From assembly GCA_913055695.1 (NCBI GenBank), contig CAJXKF010000001.1, positions 514,354 through 578,353 on the forward strand: a DNA stretch of 64,000 nucleotides, given 5' to 3'. Below, one piece after another: positions 1 to 10,122 of this stretch. A program made the translations under genes and the position numbers. The notes below the pieces were generated by a model, which saw nothing but the letters and a program-made list of their open reading frames with translations, did no database searches and was not told the DNA's origin. The stretch's first letter is position 1; the number at the start of each line of letters is the position of its first letter. The stretch is from an uncultured Methylophaga sp. (lineage in GTDB: Bacteria; Pseudomonadota; Gammaproteobacteria; Nitrosococcales; Methylophagaceae).

Positions 1-1
1 T

Positions 2-763
2 GCCATCATCATGGCGGTAGCCCGTAACGGCGAAAGATTGCCGGACAATATGAGCAATATCAAACTTCAAGCAGGTGATACCCTGTTGCTTGAAGCCCGG
101 CCGGCTTTTGTTACTCGCCAGCGTTACAACAAAGATTTCTTGCTGATTAATGATCTCGGCGAAGAATCACCAAAACATGAGAAGGCCTTGCTGGCCTGGG
201 GCATACTGCTGGGACTGGTTGCTGCGGCCGGTTTTGGCATCATCAGTATGCTAACCGCAGCAATGACAGGGGCTGTTCTGATGATTCTCACCCGCTGCTG
301 CTCGGTCAATCAGGCTGAAAGAAGCCTGGATTTAACTGTGATTTTAACGATAGCAGCCTCTTTTGCGCTGGGCAGCGCTATTGAGTCAACAGGGCTGGCA
401 TCACTTTTGGCTGACAACATCATTGGCCTGAGCCATAACCAGGCCTGGTTGCTTTTGCTACTGACCTATATCACGGTGTCGATTTTAACCGAAGTCATTA
501 CCAACAATGCCGCCGCTATTCTGATGCTGCCGATTGTGCTGGGCATTACAGAGCAGGCTGGTCTGGCCAACGAGCCTTTTATCTTTGCCATTATGATGGC
601 AGCTTCTGCCAGCTTTGCTACCCCGCTCGGCTATCAGACGAACCTGATGGTTTATGGACCGGGCAATTATCATTTTATGGATTTCATTCGTGTAGGCTTG
701 CCAATGAACCTGTTTATCGGTCTGCTGACGCTGATTATGATTATGCTCATCTTTCCCTTTTAA
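2..763 (+). CDS. SLC13-family permease, C-terminal part
   Basis: This is the 3' end of a gene that begins before the window; the frame is open to the left edge. The first ~35 residues look like the end of a TrkA-C/RCK-type domain (pattern around LQAGDTLLLEA), followed by a charged linker. The rest is highly hydrophobic, with about six membrane segments and the family-type stretch TEVITNNAAAILMLP, then ASFATPLGYQTNLMVYGPG. TrkA-C domains inserted between two membrane halves are typical of SLC13/DASS-type anion or dicarboxylate/sulfate permeases, which work in the inner membrane. The substrate cannot be read from this fragment. It ends 65 bases before the next gene, which has its own ribosome binding site. 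Confidence 0.85.
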   Translation, partial: AIIMAVARNGERLPDNMSNIKLQAGDTLLLEARPAFVTRQRYNKDFLLINDLGEESPKHEKALLAWGILLGLVAAAGFGIISMLTAAMTGAVLMILTRCCSVNQAERSLDLTVILTIAASFALGSAIESTGLASLLADNIIGLSHNQAWLLLLLTYITVSILTEVITNNAAAILMLPIVLGITEQAGLANEPFIFAIMMAASASFATPLGYQTNLMVYGPGNYHFMDFIRVGLPMNLFIGLLTLIMIMLIFPF

Positions 764-828
764 TCCGACAGCTCAGCATTTTATCTGATTGATATCGGCA
801 TGGTGATATCACTTCAAAGGATGGGTAC

Positions 829-1383
829 ATGGGACAAAAATTTACTCAATTATCTGATCGACTGATACGCTTTATTGGCGAACAACAATTGTTTTTTGTG
901 GGCACGGCGACCCAAGACAGCCGCGTCAATATCTCGCCCAAAGGCATGGATTCTTTGCGGGTGATGAACGCCAGCAGAATTGTCTGGCTCAATGTGACAG
1001 GCAGTGGTAATGAAACGGCAGCCCATGTGTCATTGAATCCCCGTATGACTTTGATGTTTGCTGCTTTCAGTGGCAAGCCGTTGATTCTGAGAGTGTATGG
1101 CACAGCCAGGGTCATTCATCACAAAGATCCGGCCTGGCAAGGCTTGTATTCCCTGTTTGATCCCTTGCCTGGTGCTCGACAGATTTTCGATCTTGCTATC
1201 GATTTGGTACAGACTTCCTGTGGCATGGCAGTGCCGCTGTTTGACTATGCCGGCGATCGTGAGCAGTTGAATAACTGGGCCGAAAAACAGGGGGAAGTGG
1301 GGATTCGGGAATACTGGCGTCAGAAAAACCAGCAGAGTATAGACGGTATCAACACCGATATCGTCAAAAACAATATCGATTAA
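829..1383 (+). CDS. Pyridoxamine 5'-phosphate oxidase-family protein
   Basis: A 184-residue soluble protein of the split-barrel FMN-binding (PPOX) superfamily. The N-terminal half has the usual layout: a helix, then the strand with FVGTATQDSRVNISPKG and a later strand with LRVYGTARV. The length and the missing PdxH C-terminal signature argue against true pyridoxamine phosphate oxidase. Members of this group bind flavin or related cofactors, and the real substrate is unknown. AAAGGA lies upstream of the ATG. The stop codon abuts the stop of the convergent DUF3549 gene with no spacer. Confidence 0.8.
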   Translation: MGQKFTQLSDRLIRFIGEQQLFFVGTATQDSRVNISPKGMDSLRVMNASRIVWLNVTGSGNETAAHVSLNPRMTLMFAAFSGKPLILRVYGTARVIHHKDPAWQGLYSLFDPLPGARQIFDLAIDLVQTSCGMAVPLFDYAGDREQLNNWAEKQGEVGIREYWRQKNQQSIDGINTDIVKNNID

Positions 1384-2433
1384 TCAGCCGAACATCCTGC
1401 CGACAAACTCGGTCAGCTTTCTGGAACGCTCCGGGTTTCGTAATGCCTGCATCACGGGTTCGCGCATGCCCGGTACGAAAACCAAGTCCGCCAGTAACTG
1501 ACTGAAGCCTTCATAACCTGCCTCATTGTGCGCCAGCTGTTCCACAAACAGCTGACACAGGGATGGCTGCTGTAAAGACCGCCAGCAACGCCCAGCCAAT
1601 ACTGCCAGCACCTCAATATGCTGACTGCAGGGATGCTTCAGCACGTGTTTGATTATCTGATCCACGAGGCCTCTGGCCGGGCTGTTGGACGCAGCGCGCA
1701 GGCAGGCACACAGCATGCTGATATCCGGCTGCTTTTTCTCCAGTTGCACATCGACCCGCTGTGCCAGTACTTCGACGATACCTGCGGCCGGCTCGGCATT
1801 TTCCAGAAAGGTACTGAGCACATTAAACGGCTCATAGGGAATCCGTGGCAGGGTCTCGATGAGTCCCAGCGTTTCCTCATTGTCATCCAGCCTCACTGCG
1901 ACATCGGCAACCCCCTGCATACCCAGTTGGTCCCAGCTGTCCAAAGGCCGCTTGCCAGTGAAATAGGCATAAGCCTCGTGATAATACGATGACGGTTTGA
2001 GTGCCAGGCTTTTGGTGGCCTGTGCATTAAATGCCGCCATTTTGTCTTCGCGCGGGGTAAAGGTATAAGGGCTGTCTTTGAGTGCGCCTTCAATCTGCTT
2101 GCCGTCAGCCGCAGCGAGCATGCACTCACCGACCCGCTCCAGCAGCATTACCAGAAATTCATCGCGCGCCGATTGCAGCAGCAGCCCCTGCTCATCCAGC
2201 GGGAATTTCAGAAACCAGACATAGTGCTTATCGGCGGCATCCGGATGCCAGAATATGACGCCGAACAAGGCGCTGCGCTGAAACGGCATGGGATAGGGCT
2301 TTTTTGCCCACTCAAAACTGACAAACTGATCCGGACTGAGCTTGGTCACCCGTCGGCCCATATCAAATACCCGATACTTGGCTCCGCTGTGATGCAGAAA
2401 TTCACTCAGGGTCGTTATCTGGTTTTCGGCCAT
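1384..2433 (-). CDS. DUF3549 family protein
   Basis: A 349-residue cytoplasmic protein with no signal peptide or membrane segment. I recognise it as DUF3549, found in gammaproteobacteria and of unknown function. The N-terminus (LSEFLHHSGAKYRVFDMGRR and the following WAKKPYPMPFQ) is the most characteristic part. The C-terminal half is helical and leucine/alanine-rich, like a repeat solenoid. It starts 6 bases after the argJ stop and is probably the last gene of the secA-argJ unit. No catalytic motif is visible. Confidence 0.75.
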   Translation of the reverse strand: MAENQITTLSEFLHHSGAKYRVFDMGRRVTKLSPDQFVSFEWAKKPYPMPFQRSALFGVIFWHPDAADKHYVWFLKFPLDEQGLLLQSARDEFLVMLLERVGECMLAAADGKQIEGALKDSPYTFTPREDKMAAFNAQATKSLALKPSSYYHEAYAYFTGKRPLDSWDQLGMQGVADVAVRLDDNEETLGLIETLPRIPYEPFNVLSTFLENAEPAAGIVEVLAQRVDVQLEKKQPDISMLCACLRAASNSPARGLVDQIIKHVLKHPCSQHIEVLAVLAGRCWRSLQQPSLCQLFVEQLAHNEAGYEGFSQLLADLVFVPGMREPVMQALRNPERSRKLTEFVGRMFG

Positions 2434-2439
2434 GTTGGA

Positions 2440-3666
2440 TCAGGTACGGTATTCAGCGTTGATTTTGACGTAATCGTAGGAAAAATCGCAGGTCCAGACC
2501 ATATCTTCCGCCTGGCCTCGTCCCAACCAGACGGTAATATCAATCTCCGATTCATCCATCACGGCCTGACCTTTTTCTTCGGTGTAGTCTTCGGCAGGCT
2601 GTCCCCGGTCGACGATGCAGACATCGCCGATATTGATGCTGACTGTGCTGACATCCAGGTCGTCGATGCCGCTACGACCTACTGCTGCCAGAATCCGGCC
2701 CCAGTTCGGATCTGAGGCAAATAAAGCGGTTTTCACCAGGGGGGAATGTGCGATGGCGTAAGCCGCCATACGGCACTCTTCCTGACTCTGGCCCTGCTTC
2801 ACTGCAATCGCGATGAACTTGGTCGCGCCCTCGCCGTCTCGCACGATAGCCTGAGCCAGATAGCGACAAATATCGGTCAAAGCTGTCAGTAAACGCTCAC
2901 CTTCTTCGCTGGTGATATTGCTGACGGGCTTATTGCCGGCCTGGCCGGTGGCAACCAGCACACAGGCATCATTAGTCGAGGTATCACCATCAACGGTAAT
3001 GCGGTTGAATGTCTGATTCATCGCCTTATGCAGCATGGTCTTCAGCACAGCCTGACTGACCGCAGCATCAGTGGTGATGTAAGCCAGCATAGTGGCCATA
3101 TCCGGACGGATCATGCCCGAGCCTTTGGAGATACCGGTGATGGTCACGGTTTTACCGCCCAGCTCGATTTGCATCGACCGGGCTTTGGCCACGGTATCAG
3201 TCGTCATGATGGCTTGGGCGGCCTGCATCCAGTTATCTTCAGCCAGTTTGTCTCTGGCTTCGGGCAAGACAGCAGTGATTTTATCAACCGGCAGTGGCTG
3301 GCCGATAACCCCGGTTGAAAATGGCAGTACCGCACTGGCATCAACACCGGTCAGATCGGCAACAGCCTGACAGCATTGTTTCGCAGCCTGCATGCCACGT
3401 TCACCGGTACCGGCATTGGCATTGCCGGAGTTAATCAGCAGATAACGGCTGGCCGTATGTTTCTGATTCTGTCTTGCCAGTATCACCGGGGCCGCACAAA
3501 AAGCATTGCGGGTGTAAACGGCTGCGGTTTCGCTGCCTTCCGCCAATTCGATCAGCACCACATCCTGACGTCCTGGCTTTTTAATGCCGGCACTGACTGT
3601 CGCCAGTTTCACCCCGGCTACCGGCAGCAGTTTGTCTGCTGTCGGCGCAGTGAGGTTAACGGCCAT
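2440..3666 (-). CDS. argJ: Bifunctional ornithine acetyltransferase / N-acetylglutamate synthase ArgJ
   Basis: Transfers acetyl from N-acetylornithine to glutamate (and may use acetyl-CoA), closing the cyclic arginine pathway in the cytoplasm. The 408 residues match the family. The self-cleavage site that gives alpha and beta chains is seen as PDMATMLAY, with the nucleophilic threonine at about residue 192 and the oxyanion-hole stretch STGVIG near 117-122. The start ATG overlaps the secA stop by one base (TAATG), so translation is probably coupled. secA-argJ adjacency is also known from Pseudomonas. Confidence 0.96.
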   Translation of the reverse strand: MAVNLTAPTADKLLPVAGVKLATVSAGIKKPGRQDVVLIELAEGSETAAVYTRNAFCAAPVILARQNQKHTASRYLLINSGNANAGTGERGMQAAKQCCQAVADLTGVDASAVLPFSTGVIGQPLPVDKITAVLPEARDKLAEDNWMQAAQAIMTTDTVAKARSMQIELGGKTVTITGISKGSGMIRPDMATMLAYITTDAAVSQAVLKTMLHKAMNQTFNRITVDGDTSTNDACVLVATGQAGNKPVSNITSEEGERLLTALTDICRYLAQAIVRDGEGATKFIAIAVKQGQSQEECRMAAYAIAHSPLVKTALFASDPNWGRILAAVGRSGIDDLDVSTVSINIGDVCIVDRGQPAEDYTEEKGQAVMDESEIDITVWLGRGQAEDMVWTCDFSYDYVKINAEYRT

Positions 3667-6383
3667 TAATTAATGGCTCCGTGACAGTGCTTGAATTTTT
3701 TACCACTGCCACAGGGACAGGGATCATTACGGCCGACTTTGCTGCCATCTCGGGTATATGGCTGTGCTGCCTGCGGTGCTTCTTCTTCCGCTTCCTGCTG
3801 TCCCATTTTCTGGGCATCATCGTGCTGATATTGCACATCACCGCTCTGGCGACGTTGCTGATCAACGGCATCAACATCTTCCGGGGCACGCACCTGAACC
3901 CGTGAAATAATGCGGATGACTTCATGCTTGATGTTATCCAGCATGGTGGTAAACAGGGTGAAGGATTCACGCTTGTATTCCTGTTTCGGATCTTTCTGCG
4001 CATAACCCCGCAGGTTGATACCGGTACGCAGGTAATCCATCTGCGCCAGGTGTTCTTTCCACTGACTGTCCAGTGTCTGCAGCATCACCGCTTTTTCGAA
4101 ATGACGCATCAATTCTTCGCCGACAGTTTCCTCTTTGGCTTTATAGGCCTTCTCGGCTTCTTCCAGAATACGTTCACGCAGGCTTTCTTCATGCAGGCTG
4201 TCATCATTCTCCAGCCAGTCACTGATATCAAGCTCCAGTGCATATTCATCGCGCAGGGCCTGTTCCAGGCCTGACACATCCCATTGCTCGTCGATACTGT
4301 TGGGCGGGATATAAATGCTGATGGTGTCATTGATCACCGTCTCGCGCATTGAAGTAATGGCTTCTGACACATCTTCAGCTGCCATCAATTCATTACGCTG
4401 CTCATAGACCACTTTACGCTGGTCATTGGCAACATCATCGAATTCCAGCAGCTGTTTGCGGATATCAAAGTTATGGCCTTCAACTTTACGCTGTGCATTT
4501 TCGATGGCGCGGGTCACCCATGGATGTTCGATGGCTTCACCCTCTTCCATGCCCAGTTTCTGCATCAGACCGGCCATGCGTTCGGAAGCGAAAATACGCA
4601 TCAGATTGTCTTCCAGTGACAGATAGAAACGGGTGGACCCCGGATCACCCTGACGACCGGAACGTCCGCGCAACTGATTATCGATACGACGGGATTCATG
4701 CCGCTCGGTACCGATAATATGCAGACCGCCGGCAGCCAGCACCTTGTCATGGCGGTTCATCCAGTCAGCCCGGATTTTTTCTCTGGTTTCTTCGCTGGCA
4801 TCTTCCGGCAGTTCTTCCAGCTCAGCTTCCAGACTGCCGCCCAAGACGATATCCGTACCCCGACCCGCCATATTGGTGGCGATAGTCACCGCCCCCGGAC
4901 GACCGGCGTTAGCAATGATCTGGGCCTCTTTCTCGTGGAACTTGGCGTTAAGGACTTCGTGCTTGATCTTGGCTTTATTCAAAAGACCAGACAGCAGCTC
5001 AGAACTTTCAATCGATGCGGTACCCACCAGCACCGGCTGCTCGCGTTTCTGACAGTCCTGAATGTCCTCCAGAATCGCCTGGAATTTTTCCTGCCCGGTC
5101 AGGTAAATGCGGTCAGCCTCGTCTTTACGCTGCATTTCCTTGTGGGTCGGGATTACGACCACTTCCAGGCCGTAAATCGAATTGAGCTCGAAAGCTTCGG
5201 TATCGGCGGTACCGGTCATACCGGAGAGCTTGTTATAGAGACGGAAATAATTCTGGAAGGTGATTGAAGCCAGAGTCTGGTTTTCGTTCTGTATCTTGAC
5301 CCCTTCCTTGGCTTCTACAGCCTGGTGCAGACCTTCAGACCAGCGACGGCCCGGCATACTGCGGCCGGTAAACTCATCGACAATCACAATCTGATTATCC
5401 TGAACCATATAATCGACATCGCGCTGGAACAGCACATGGGCACGCAGAGCGGCGGTGACATGATGCATCAGGCCGATGTTGGCAGCATCATACAGACTGG
5501 CGTTTTCATCGAGCAGTCCGGCTTCGGTCAGCAGGTTTTCAATTTTCTCGTGACCGGCTTCGGTAAAGTGAACCTGTTTGTTCTTTTCATCCACGGTGTA
5601 ATCACCTGGCTTGGTGACTTCTTCGCCCTCACCTTCCTGCCTGTCGAGATAAGGGATCAGCGTATTGATCTGTTGATAGAGTTCGGAACTGTCCTCAGCC
5701 GGCCCTGAAATAATCAGCGGGGTGCGGGCCTCATCGATCAGAATCGAGTCAACCTCATCGATGACGGCGAAATTGAGTCCGCGCTGGACTTTCTCTTCAA
5801 TACGGAAAGCCATATTGTCGCGCAGATAATCAAAACCGAATTCGTTGTTGGTGCCATAGGTGATATCACAGGCGTATGCTTCACGGCGCTGGTCACTGCT
5901 CAAACCTGAGACAATGACCCCGGTGGTAAGACCAAGGAAACCATAAAGCTTACTCATCCAGGCGGCATCACGCCGCGCAAGATAGTCATTGACGGTGATG
6001 ACATGCACGCCGTTGCCGGGCAAAGCATTGAGATATACCGCCAGCGTTGCTACCAGGGTTTTACCTTCACCGGTTTTCATTTCGGCAATTCTGCCGTCAT
6101 TAAGCACCATACCGCCAATCATCTGTACGTCGAAATGGCGCATACCCAGTACCCGTTTACTGGCTTCCCGAACCACGGCAAAGGCTTCAGGCAGGATATC
6201 ATCGAGACTTTTGCCGTCATCCAGTTGCTGACGGAACGCTGTGGTTTTGGCTTTGAGCGCCGCGTCATCGAGTTTTTCGATATCGGCTTCCATCGCGGCA
6301 ATGTCGTCAACGACCTTGCGGAGCTTTTTCAGTACGCGCTCGTTGCGACTGCCAAATATCTTGCTGAAAAACTTGCTTACCAT
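3666..6383 (-). CDS. secA: Protein translocase ATPase SecA
   Basis: The motor ATPase that drives unfolded preproteins through SecYEG. The 905 residues are full length. The Walker A motif MKTGEGKT sits at 102-109, and the second motif is [17 protein letters not shown]. The C-terminal zinc-binding tail that contacts SecB and lipids is complete: [13 protein letters not shown]. The preprotein cross-linking and helical scaffold regions are in the expected order. A sigma70-like promoter lies upstream (6444-6473). I saw no secM-type arrest peptide gene; an M23 peptidase gene occupies the place upstream. Confidence 0.98.
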   Translation of the reverse strand: MVSKFFSKIFGSRNERVLKKLRKVVDDIAAMEADIEKLDDAALKAKTTAFRQQLDDGKSLDDILPEAFAVVREASKRVLGMRHFDVQMIGGMVLNDGRIAEMKTGEGKTLVATLAVYLNALPGNGVHVITVNDYLARRDAAWMSKLYGFLGLTTGVIVSGLSSDQRREAYACDITYGTNNEFGFDYLRDNMAFRIEEKVQRGLNFAVIDEVDSILIDEARTPLIISGPAEDSSELYQQINTLIPYLDRQEGEGEEVTKPGDYTVDEKNKQVHFTEAGHEKIENLLTEAGLLDENASLYDAANIGLMHHVTAALRAHVLFQRDVDYMVQDNQIVIVDEFTGRSMPGRRWSEGLHQAVEAKEGVKIQNENQTLASITFQNYFRLYNKLSGMTGTADTEAFELNSIYGLEVVVIPTHKEMQRKDEADRIYLTGQEKFQAILEDIQDCQKREQPVLVGTASIESSELLSGLLNKAKIKHEVLNAKFHEKEAQIIANAGRPGAVTIATNMAGRGTDIVLGGSLEAELEELPEDASEETREKIRADWMNRHDKVLAAGGLHIIGTERHESRRIDNQLRGRSGRQGDPGSTRFYLSLEDNLMRIFASERMAGLMQKLGMEEGEAIEHPWVTRAIENAQRKVEGHNFDIRKQLLEFDDVANDQRKVVYEQRNELMAAEDVSEAITSMRETVINDTISIYIPPNSIDEQWDVSGLEQALRDEYALELDISDWLENDDSLHEESLRERILEEAEKAYKAKEETVGEELMRHFEKAVMLQTLDSQWKEHLAQMDYLRTGINLRGYAQKDPKQEYKRESFTLFTTMLDNIKHEVIRIISRVQVRAPEDVDAVDQQRRQSGDVQYQHDDAQKMGQQEAEEEAPQAAQPYTRDGSKVGRNDPCPCGSGKKFKHCHGAIN

Positions 6384-6443
6384 GATTTCGCCTTATTTGT
6401 GTTGTTGCGGCGCGAACACCGGAAATAAATCTCAAATCGTATG

Positions 6444-6473
6444 ATTATAGCGCGGACCTGAGGACAGATTGAA
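6444..6473 (-). promoter_or_regulatory. Candidate sigma70 promoter for secA
   Basis: On the minus strand there is a perfect -10 hexamer TATAAT (6444-6449) and a partial -35 TTCAAT (6468-6473) with an 18-base spacer, about 60 bases before the secA ATG. Just upstream, between the M23 gene and this promoter, a 6-bp stem (6499-6504 with 6516-6521) might slow read-through, but it has no T-tract. Confidence 0.5.
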
Positions 6474-6525
6474 GCCTGTCCATTTCAGATGGAGACGCGC
6501 TCCCGCGAATACAAGGGGAGCAGCG

Positions 6526-7443
6526 TTATTTGATGAAGTTATAGGGATTGACGTGCTGACCGTCGCGTAACACTTCAAAGTGCACATGAGGGCCGGTAGA
6601 ACGACCGGTTGATCCCATCAAAGCCAGGGTTTCACCTTTGCTCACGCGATCACCCTTCTTAACCTTGATGGTTTTATTGTGGGCATAACGGGTCACATAG
6701 CCGTTACCGTGATCGACTTCCACCAGACCGCCATAGCCACCACGCTCGCCGACCCAGCTGACAATGCCGTCGGCCACGGCGAGGACATCGCTGCCGCTTC
6801 TAGCGGCAATATCAAGACCTTCATGGAAGGTTTTTTTACCGTTAAAGGGATCAATGCGATAGCCATAAAATGATGAAACCCAGCCATCCTCCACCGGCTT
6901 TCCGGTCGGGATACTGGCGGCGATAGTATCTTCGGTCAGCAGATACTGTTCCAGCGCAGCCAGGGCTTCTTCCTGTGTGCGAAGTTCATCGGAAAGCTTT
7001 TCAATGCCGCGGTCAAGGGCTTCACTACTGAGCGGCGTGCCATTCTGATCGATACCACCGAGCGAAGGATGCTCATCAAGAGAGAAAGCCGCACTGTCAA
7101 AGCCGGCGATTTCAGCCAGTCGTTCACTGAACATGCGCAGACGGATGGTCTCAGCCTGCAGGCCGCCGAGTTGGCGGGCATAAAAATCAGTGACTGAAGC
7201 ATCCTCGGAATCGGACAGGGCATTATCGTCAGAAGGTGAAAAACTGCTGGAGGAACTGAGAGAGGAAGTGGGAGCCGGTTTGAACTGAGCGGGTTTGGCG
7301 TTGTTGTGCAACCAGTTTGCGAAACTGTAGCTGCTGATACTGACCAGGCTCACCAGAACGGCTGCCAGCACCAGCAGCTTCGATCGCGTCAGGTGCCAGT
7401 GCTTATGTGTCTTACTGTTTGAGGATATAATGATAACCTGCAT
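6526..7443 (-). CDS. M23-family metallopeptidase, membrane-anchored
   Basis: A 305-residue envelope protein. It has one N-terminal membrane segment (about 24-46), a Ser-rich linker (around 58-75), a coiled-coil-like helical middle, and a C-terminal LytM/peptidase M23 domain. The zinc ligands are present: HEGLDIA and the terminal HVHFEV. The catalytic residues look complete, so it may cleave peptidoglycan cross-links rather than being a degenerate EnvC/NlpD-type activator. AAGGA precedes the ATG. The gene sits between lpxC and secA, as in Pseudomonas, and is divergent from the DciA gene 28 bases away. Confidence 0.88.
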   Translation of the reverse strand: MQVIIISSNSKTHKHWHLTRSKLLVLAAVLVSLVSISSYSFANWLHNNAKPAQFKPAPTSSLSSSSSFSPSDDNALSDSEDASVTDFYARQLGGLQAETIRLRMFSERLAEIAGFDSAAFSLDEHPSLGGIDQNGTPLSSEALDRGIEKLSDELRTQEEALAALEQYLLTEDTIAASIPTGKPVEDGWVSSFYGYRIDPFNGKKTFHEGLDIAARSGSDVLAVADGIVSWVGERGGYGGLVEVDHGNGYVTRYAHNKTIKVKKGDRVSKGETLALMGSTGRSTGPHVHFEVLRDGQHVNPYNFIK

Positions 7444-7471
7444 TTTTATCCTTTCTCAGTGATCTTAAATC

Positions 7472-7912
7472 ATGTCTCAAAAACCCGAGCGTTTAGAGCA
7501 AGTCTACAAACACAACAGCCATTTCAAATGGCTGGCTGCGCGCGCCCGAGAGCTGGACAAGCTTAACATCATTTTGCAGAAAAGCTTGCCTTTACAATTC
7601 GTCAATCACTGCCGGCTGGCCAATATCACTGCCGACAAGGTGATTGTGCATACTGACAAAGCCGCCTTCGCCAGTCTGCTGCGTTTTCAGGCCCCACAGG
7701 TCTGCAAGGCACTGTCTGAACATTTACCCGAGCCGGTAAGCCGACTCGAAGTCAAAGTCCGGCCTCTTACAACCATCAACCGGCCGGATCAGGAAAATCA
7801 TATCCATCTATCTACAAAAACAGCGGCACTTATCAAAAGCACCGCTGCAGAAATCGAGGACGGCCCGTTAAGAGCCGCCCTGAACAAACTGGCGAAGCGT
7901 CAGAAAGACTGA
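7472..7912 (+). CDS. dciA: DciA-like helicase loader (DUF721 family)
   Basis: A 146-residue protein with the DUF721/DciA fold in its first ~100 residues (the pattern FVNHCRLANITADKVIVHTD, then a short strand with LEVKVRP). DciA is the widespread bacterial partner that helps load the replicative helicase DnaB in species without a DnaC- or DnaI-type loader. It is the only plus-strand gene inside the dcw/secA block. It is divergent from the M23 gene and convergent with lpxC, with stops two bases apart. dnaB itself is about 36 kb downstream in this window. The helicase-loader role is inferred from the family. Confidence 0.8.
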   Translation: MSQKPERLEQVYKHNSHFKWLAARARELDKLNIILQKSLPLQFVNHCRLANITADKVIVHTDKAAFASLLRFQAPQVCKALSEHLPEPVSRLEVKVRPLTTINRPDQENHIHLSTKTAALIKSTAAEIEDGPLRAALNKLAKRQKD

Positions 7913-7914
7913 AC

Positions 7915-8832
7915 TCAGCTGGTTAAGGACGCTGCGGGACGACTGAAAAGAATGGGGGCGTCTTTGTCGTCTTCGAAGCTGACCAGTTCCCAGGCATCTT
8001 CCTGAGCGAGCAGTTTGCGTAACAGTTTGTTGTTGACCTCATGGCCGGATTTGTAACCGCTGAAAGCGCCAATCAGGCTATGGCCCAGCAGGTACAAGTC
8101 ACCAATCGCATCCAGCACTTTATGGCGGACGAATTCGTCTTCGTAACGCAGGCCGTCTTCGTTGAGGACCCGGTAGTCATCGACGACGATGGCATTATCC
8201 ATGCTGCCGCCCAGTGCCAGATTATTTTCACGCAGTTTTTCAATATCTTTCATAAAGCCGAAGGTACGGGCACGACTGACTTCACGGACAAAAGATGTGG
8301 AGGAGAAGTCAACATCAACCTGTTGCGGTCGTCCGGTAAAGGCAGGATGCTCGAAATCGATGGTGAACGAGACCTTGAAACCGTCAAACGGTTCAAACTT
8401 GGCCCACTTGTCACCGTCTTCAAGAACCACCGGCTTTTTAATACGGATAAACTGCTTGGCGACGTTCTGCTCTTCGATACCGGCTGACTGCACCAGGAAC
8501 ACAAACGGTCCGGCACTGCCATCCATAATCGGTACTTCTGGCGCATTAAGATCAATATAAGCATTATCGATACCCAGACCGGCGAAGGCTGACAGCAGAT
8601 GTTCAACCGTCGATACACGCTGGCCGTGCTCGATTAAGGTTGTCGACAGCGCTGTTTCACCGACGTTTTCGGCCTTGGCCTGAATTTCCACCACCGGGTC
8701 GAGATCGACTCTGCGGAAAATAATGCCTGTATTAGGGGCAGCCGGACGCAGGGTGAGATAGACCATCTCGCCGCTATGCAGACCGACACCGGTGGCACGA
8801 ATCACATTCTTCAATGTTCGTTGCTTGATCAC
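7915..8832 (-). CDS. lpxC: UDP-3-O-acyl-N-acetylglucosamine deacetylase LpxC
   Basis: Zinc deacetylase for the committed step of lipid A synthesis. The 305 residues are full length. Zinc and catalytic motifs are visible: [17 protein letters not shown] near the N-terminus, then the later [15 protein letters not shown] with the two family histidines and aspartate. The start is a GTG (MIKQRTLKN aligns with the family N-terminus). A strong GGGGGT lies upstream, and an ATG 7 bases upstream is in a different frame. It is the last gene of the dcw cluster, separated from ftsZ by 85 bases. Confidence 0.97.
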   Translation of the reverse strand: MIKQRTLKNVIRATGVGLHSGEMVYLTLRPAAPNTGIIFRRVDLDPVVEIQAKAENVGETALSTTLIEHGQRVSTVEHLLSAFAGLGIDNAYIDLNAPEVPIMDGSAGPFVFLVQSAGIEEQNVAKQFIRIKKPVVLEDGDKWAKFEPFDGFKVSFTIDFEHPAFTGRPQQVDVDFSSTSFVREVSRARTFGFMKDIEKLRENNLALGGSMDNAIVVDDYRVLNEDGLRYEDEFVRHKVLDAIGDLYLLGHSLIGAFSGYKSGHEVNNKLLRKLLAQEDAWELVSFEDDKDAPILFSRPAASLTS

Positions 8833-8917
8833 GGTGCATTACCCCCTTATACAGTTACAGATCAAATAATATTACCATAAGCAGAACTTCACCAGCCAAC
8901 TTTACAGTTTTTTACAC

Positions 8918-10072
8918 TCAGTCAGCCTGACGACGCAGGAATGCTGGAATATCCAGATAATCCATATTGACATCGCCGTTAGCCACTTGTTTCTGCTGGC
9001 TGTCTTTCTCTTTACGGATAACAGTTGGTTCGTCGTAGTCGATTTCCACTGATTTCTTGACGATTTCAATCTGCGGTGACTCGGCTTCCGGTGCTTTTGC
9101 AGCGGTAACTCTCTCTCCACCCAGACCGGTAGCGACCACGGTGACGCGCAGTTCGTCAGTCATATCCGGATCGATGACCGTACCGACCACGACAGTAGCG
9201 TCATCGGAAGCGAATTCTTTAACGGTATTACCGACTTCTTCGAATTCACCGATGCTCATATCGAGACCTGCTGTGATGTTAACCAGCACACCACGAGCAC
9301 CGGCCAGATCGACATCTTCCAGCAGCGGGCTGGAAACAGCGAGTTTGGCCGCTTCACGGGCGCGGTTTTCACCGGAGGCATGCCCGGTTCCCATCATCGC
9401 CATGCCCATTTCAGACATCACGGTGCGTACGTCAGCAAAGTCGACGTTGATCATACCTTCGCGGGTAATCAGTTCGGCAATACCCTGAACTGCGCCCAAC
9501 AGTACATCATTGGCCGCTTTGAAGGCATTGAGCAGGGTCATATCTTTGCCCAGCACTTTCAACAGCTTTTCGTTTGGAATGGTGATGAGTGAATCAACAT
9601 GCTGACCCAGTTCCTCAATACCGGCCTGGGCGATTTTCATACGTTTACCGCCTTCAAACGGGAACGGCTTGGTCACGACTGCCACGGTCAGAATGCCCAT
9701 TTCTTTGGCCACCTGAGCCACCACAGGTGCTGCTCCGGTACCGGTACCACCGCCCATACCGGCAGTGATGAAGACCATATCGGCACCATCAATCACGTCC
9801 ATAATGCGTTCGCGATCTTCCAGCGCCGCCTGACGGCCGACATCCGGATTGGCACCAGCACCCAGGCCTTTGGTGATATCAGTACCCAACTGTAACTGGG
9901 TAGTGGCAGAGCTTTTCCGCAATGCCTGCGCATCAGTATTGGCACTGATGAAGTCAACACCTTCAATCTGGTTGACCACCATGTGCTCCAGGGCGTTACC
10001 GCCACCACCGCCGACACCGATTACTTTGATGACAGCGCTTTCTGTATAGGTATCAATTAATTCAAAAGTCAT
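8918..10072 (-). CDS. ftsZ: Cell division GTPase FtsZ
   Basis: The tubulin homologue that forms the Z ring. The 384 residues contain the tubulin signature [10 protein letters not shown] (107-116), the N-terminal glycine-rich [13 protein letters not shown], and the conserved C-terminal peptide [11 protein letters not shown], which binds FtsA and ZipA. The ~60-residue linker before it is charged and variable, as usual. The start has GGGGGAGAAAACT in front. It follows ftsA with a 50-base gap. Confidence 0.98.
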   Translation of the reverse strand: MTFELIDTYTESAVIKVIGVGGGGGNALEHMVVNQIEGVDFISANTDAQALRKSSATTQLQLGTDITKGLGAGANPDVGRQAALEDRERIMDVIDGADMVFITAGMGGGTGTGAAPVVAQVAKEMGILTVAVVTKPFPFEGGKRMKIAQAGIEELGQHVDSLITIPNEKLLKVLGKDMTLLNAFKAANDVLLGAVQGIAELITREGMINVDFADVRTVMSEMGMAMMGTGHASGENRAREAAKLAVSSPLLEDVDLAGARGVLVNITAGLDMSIGEFEEVGNTVKEFASDDATVVVGTVIDPDMTDELRVTVVATGLGGERVTAAKAPEAESPQIEIVKKSVEIDYDEPTVIRKEKDSQQKQVANGDVNMDYLDIPAFLRRQAD

Positions 10073-10122
10073 AGTTTTCTCCCCCTAAAAATTGTTCAGT
10101 TCAGCACACCGAATTACTCAGC

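Noticed and set aside
6474-6525. SecM-type arrest peptide upstream of secA
   Set aside because: No short exported frame with an arrest-like end is found; the M23 peptidase gene is directly upstream.
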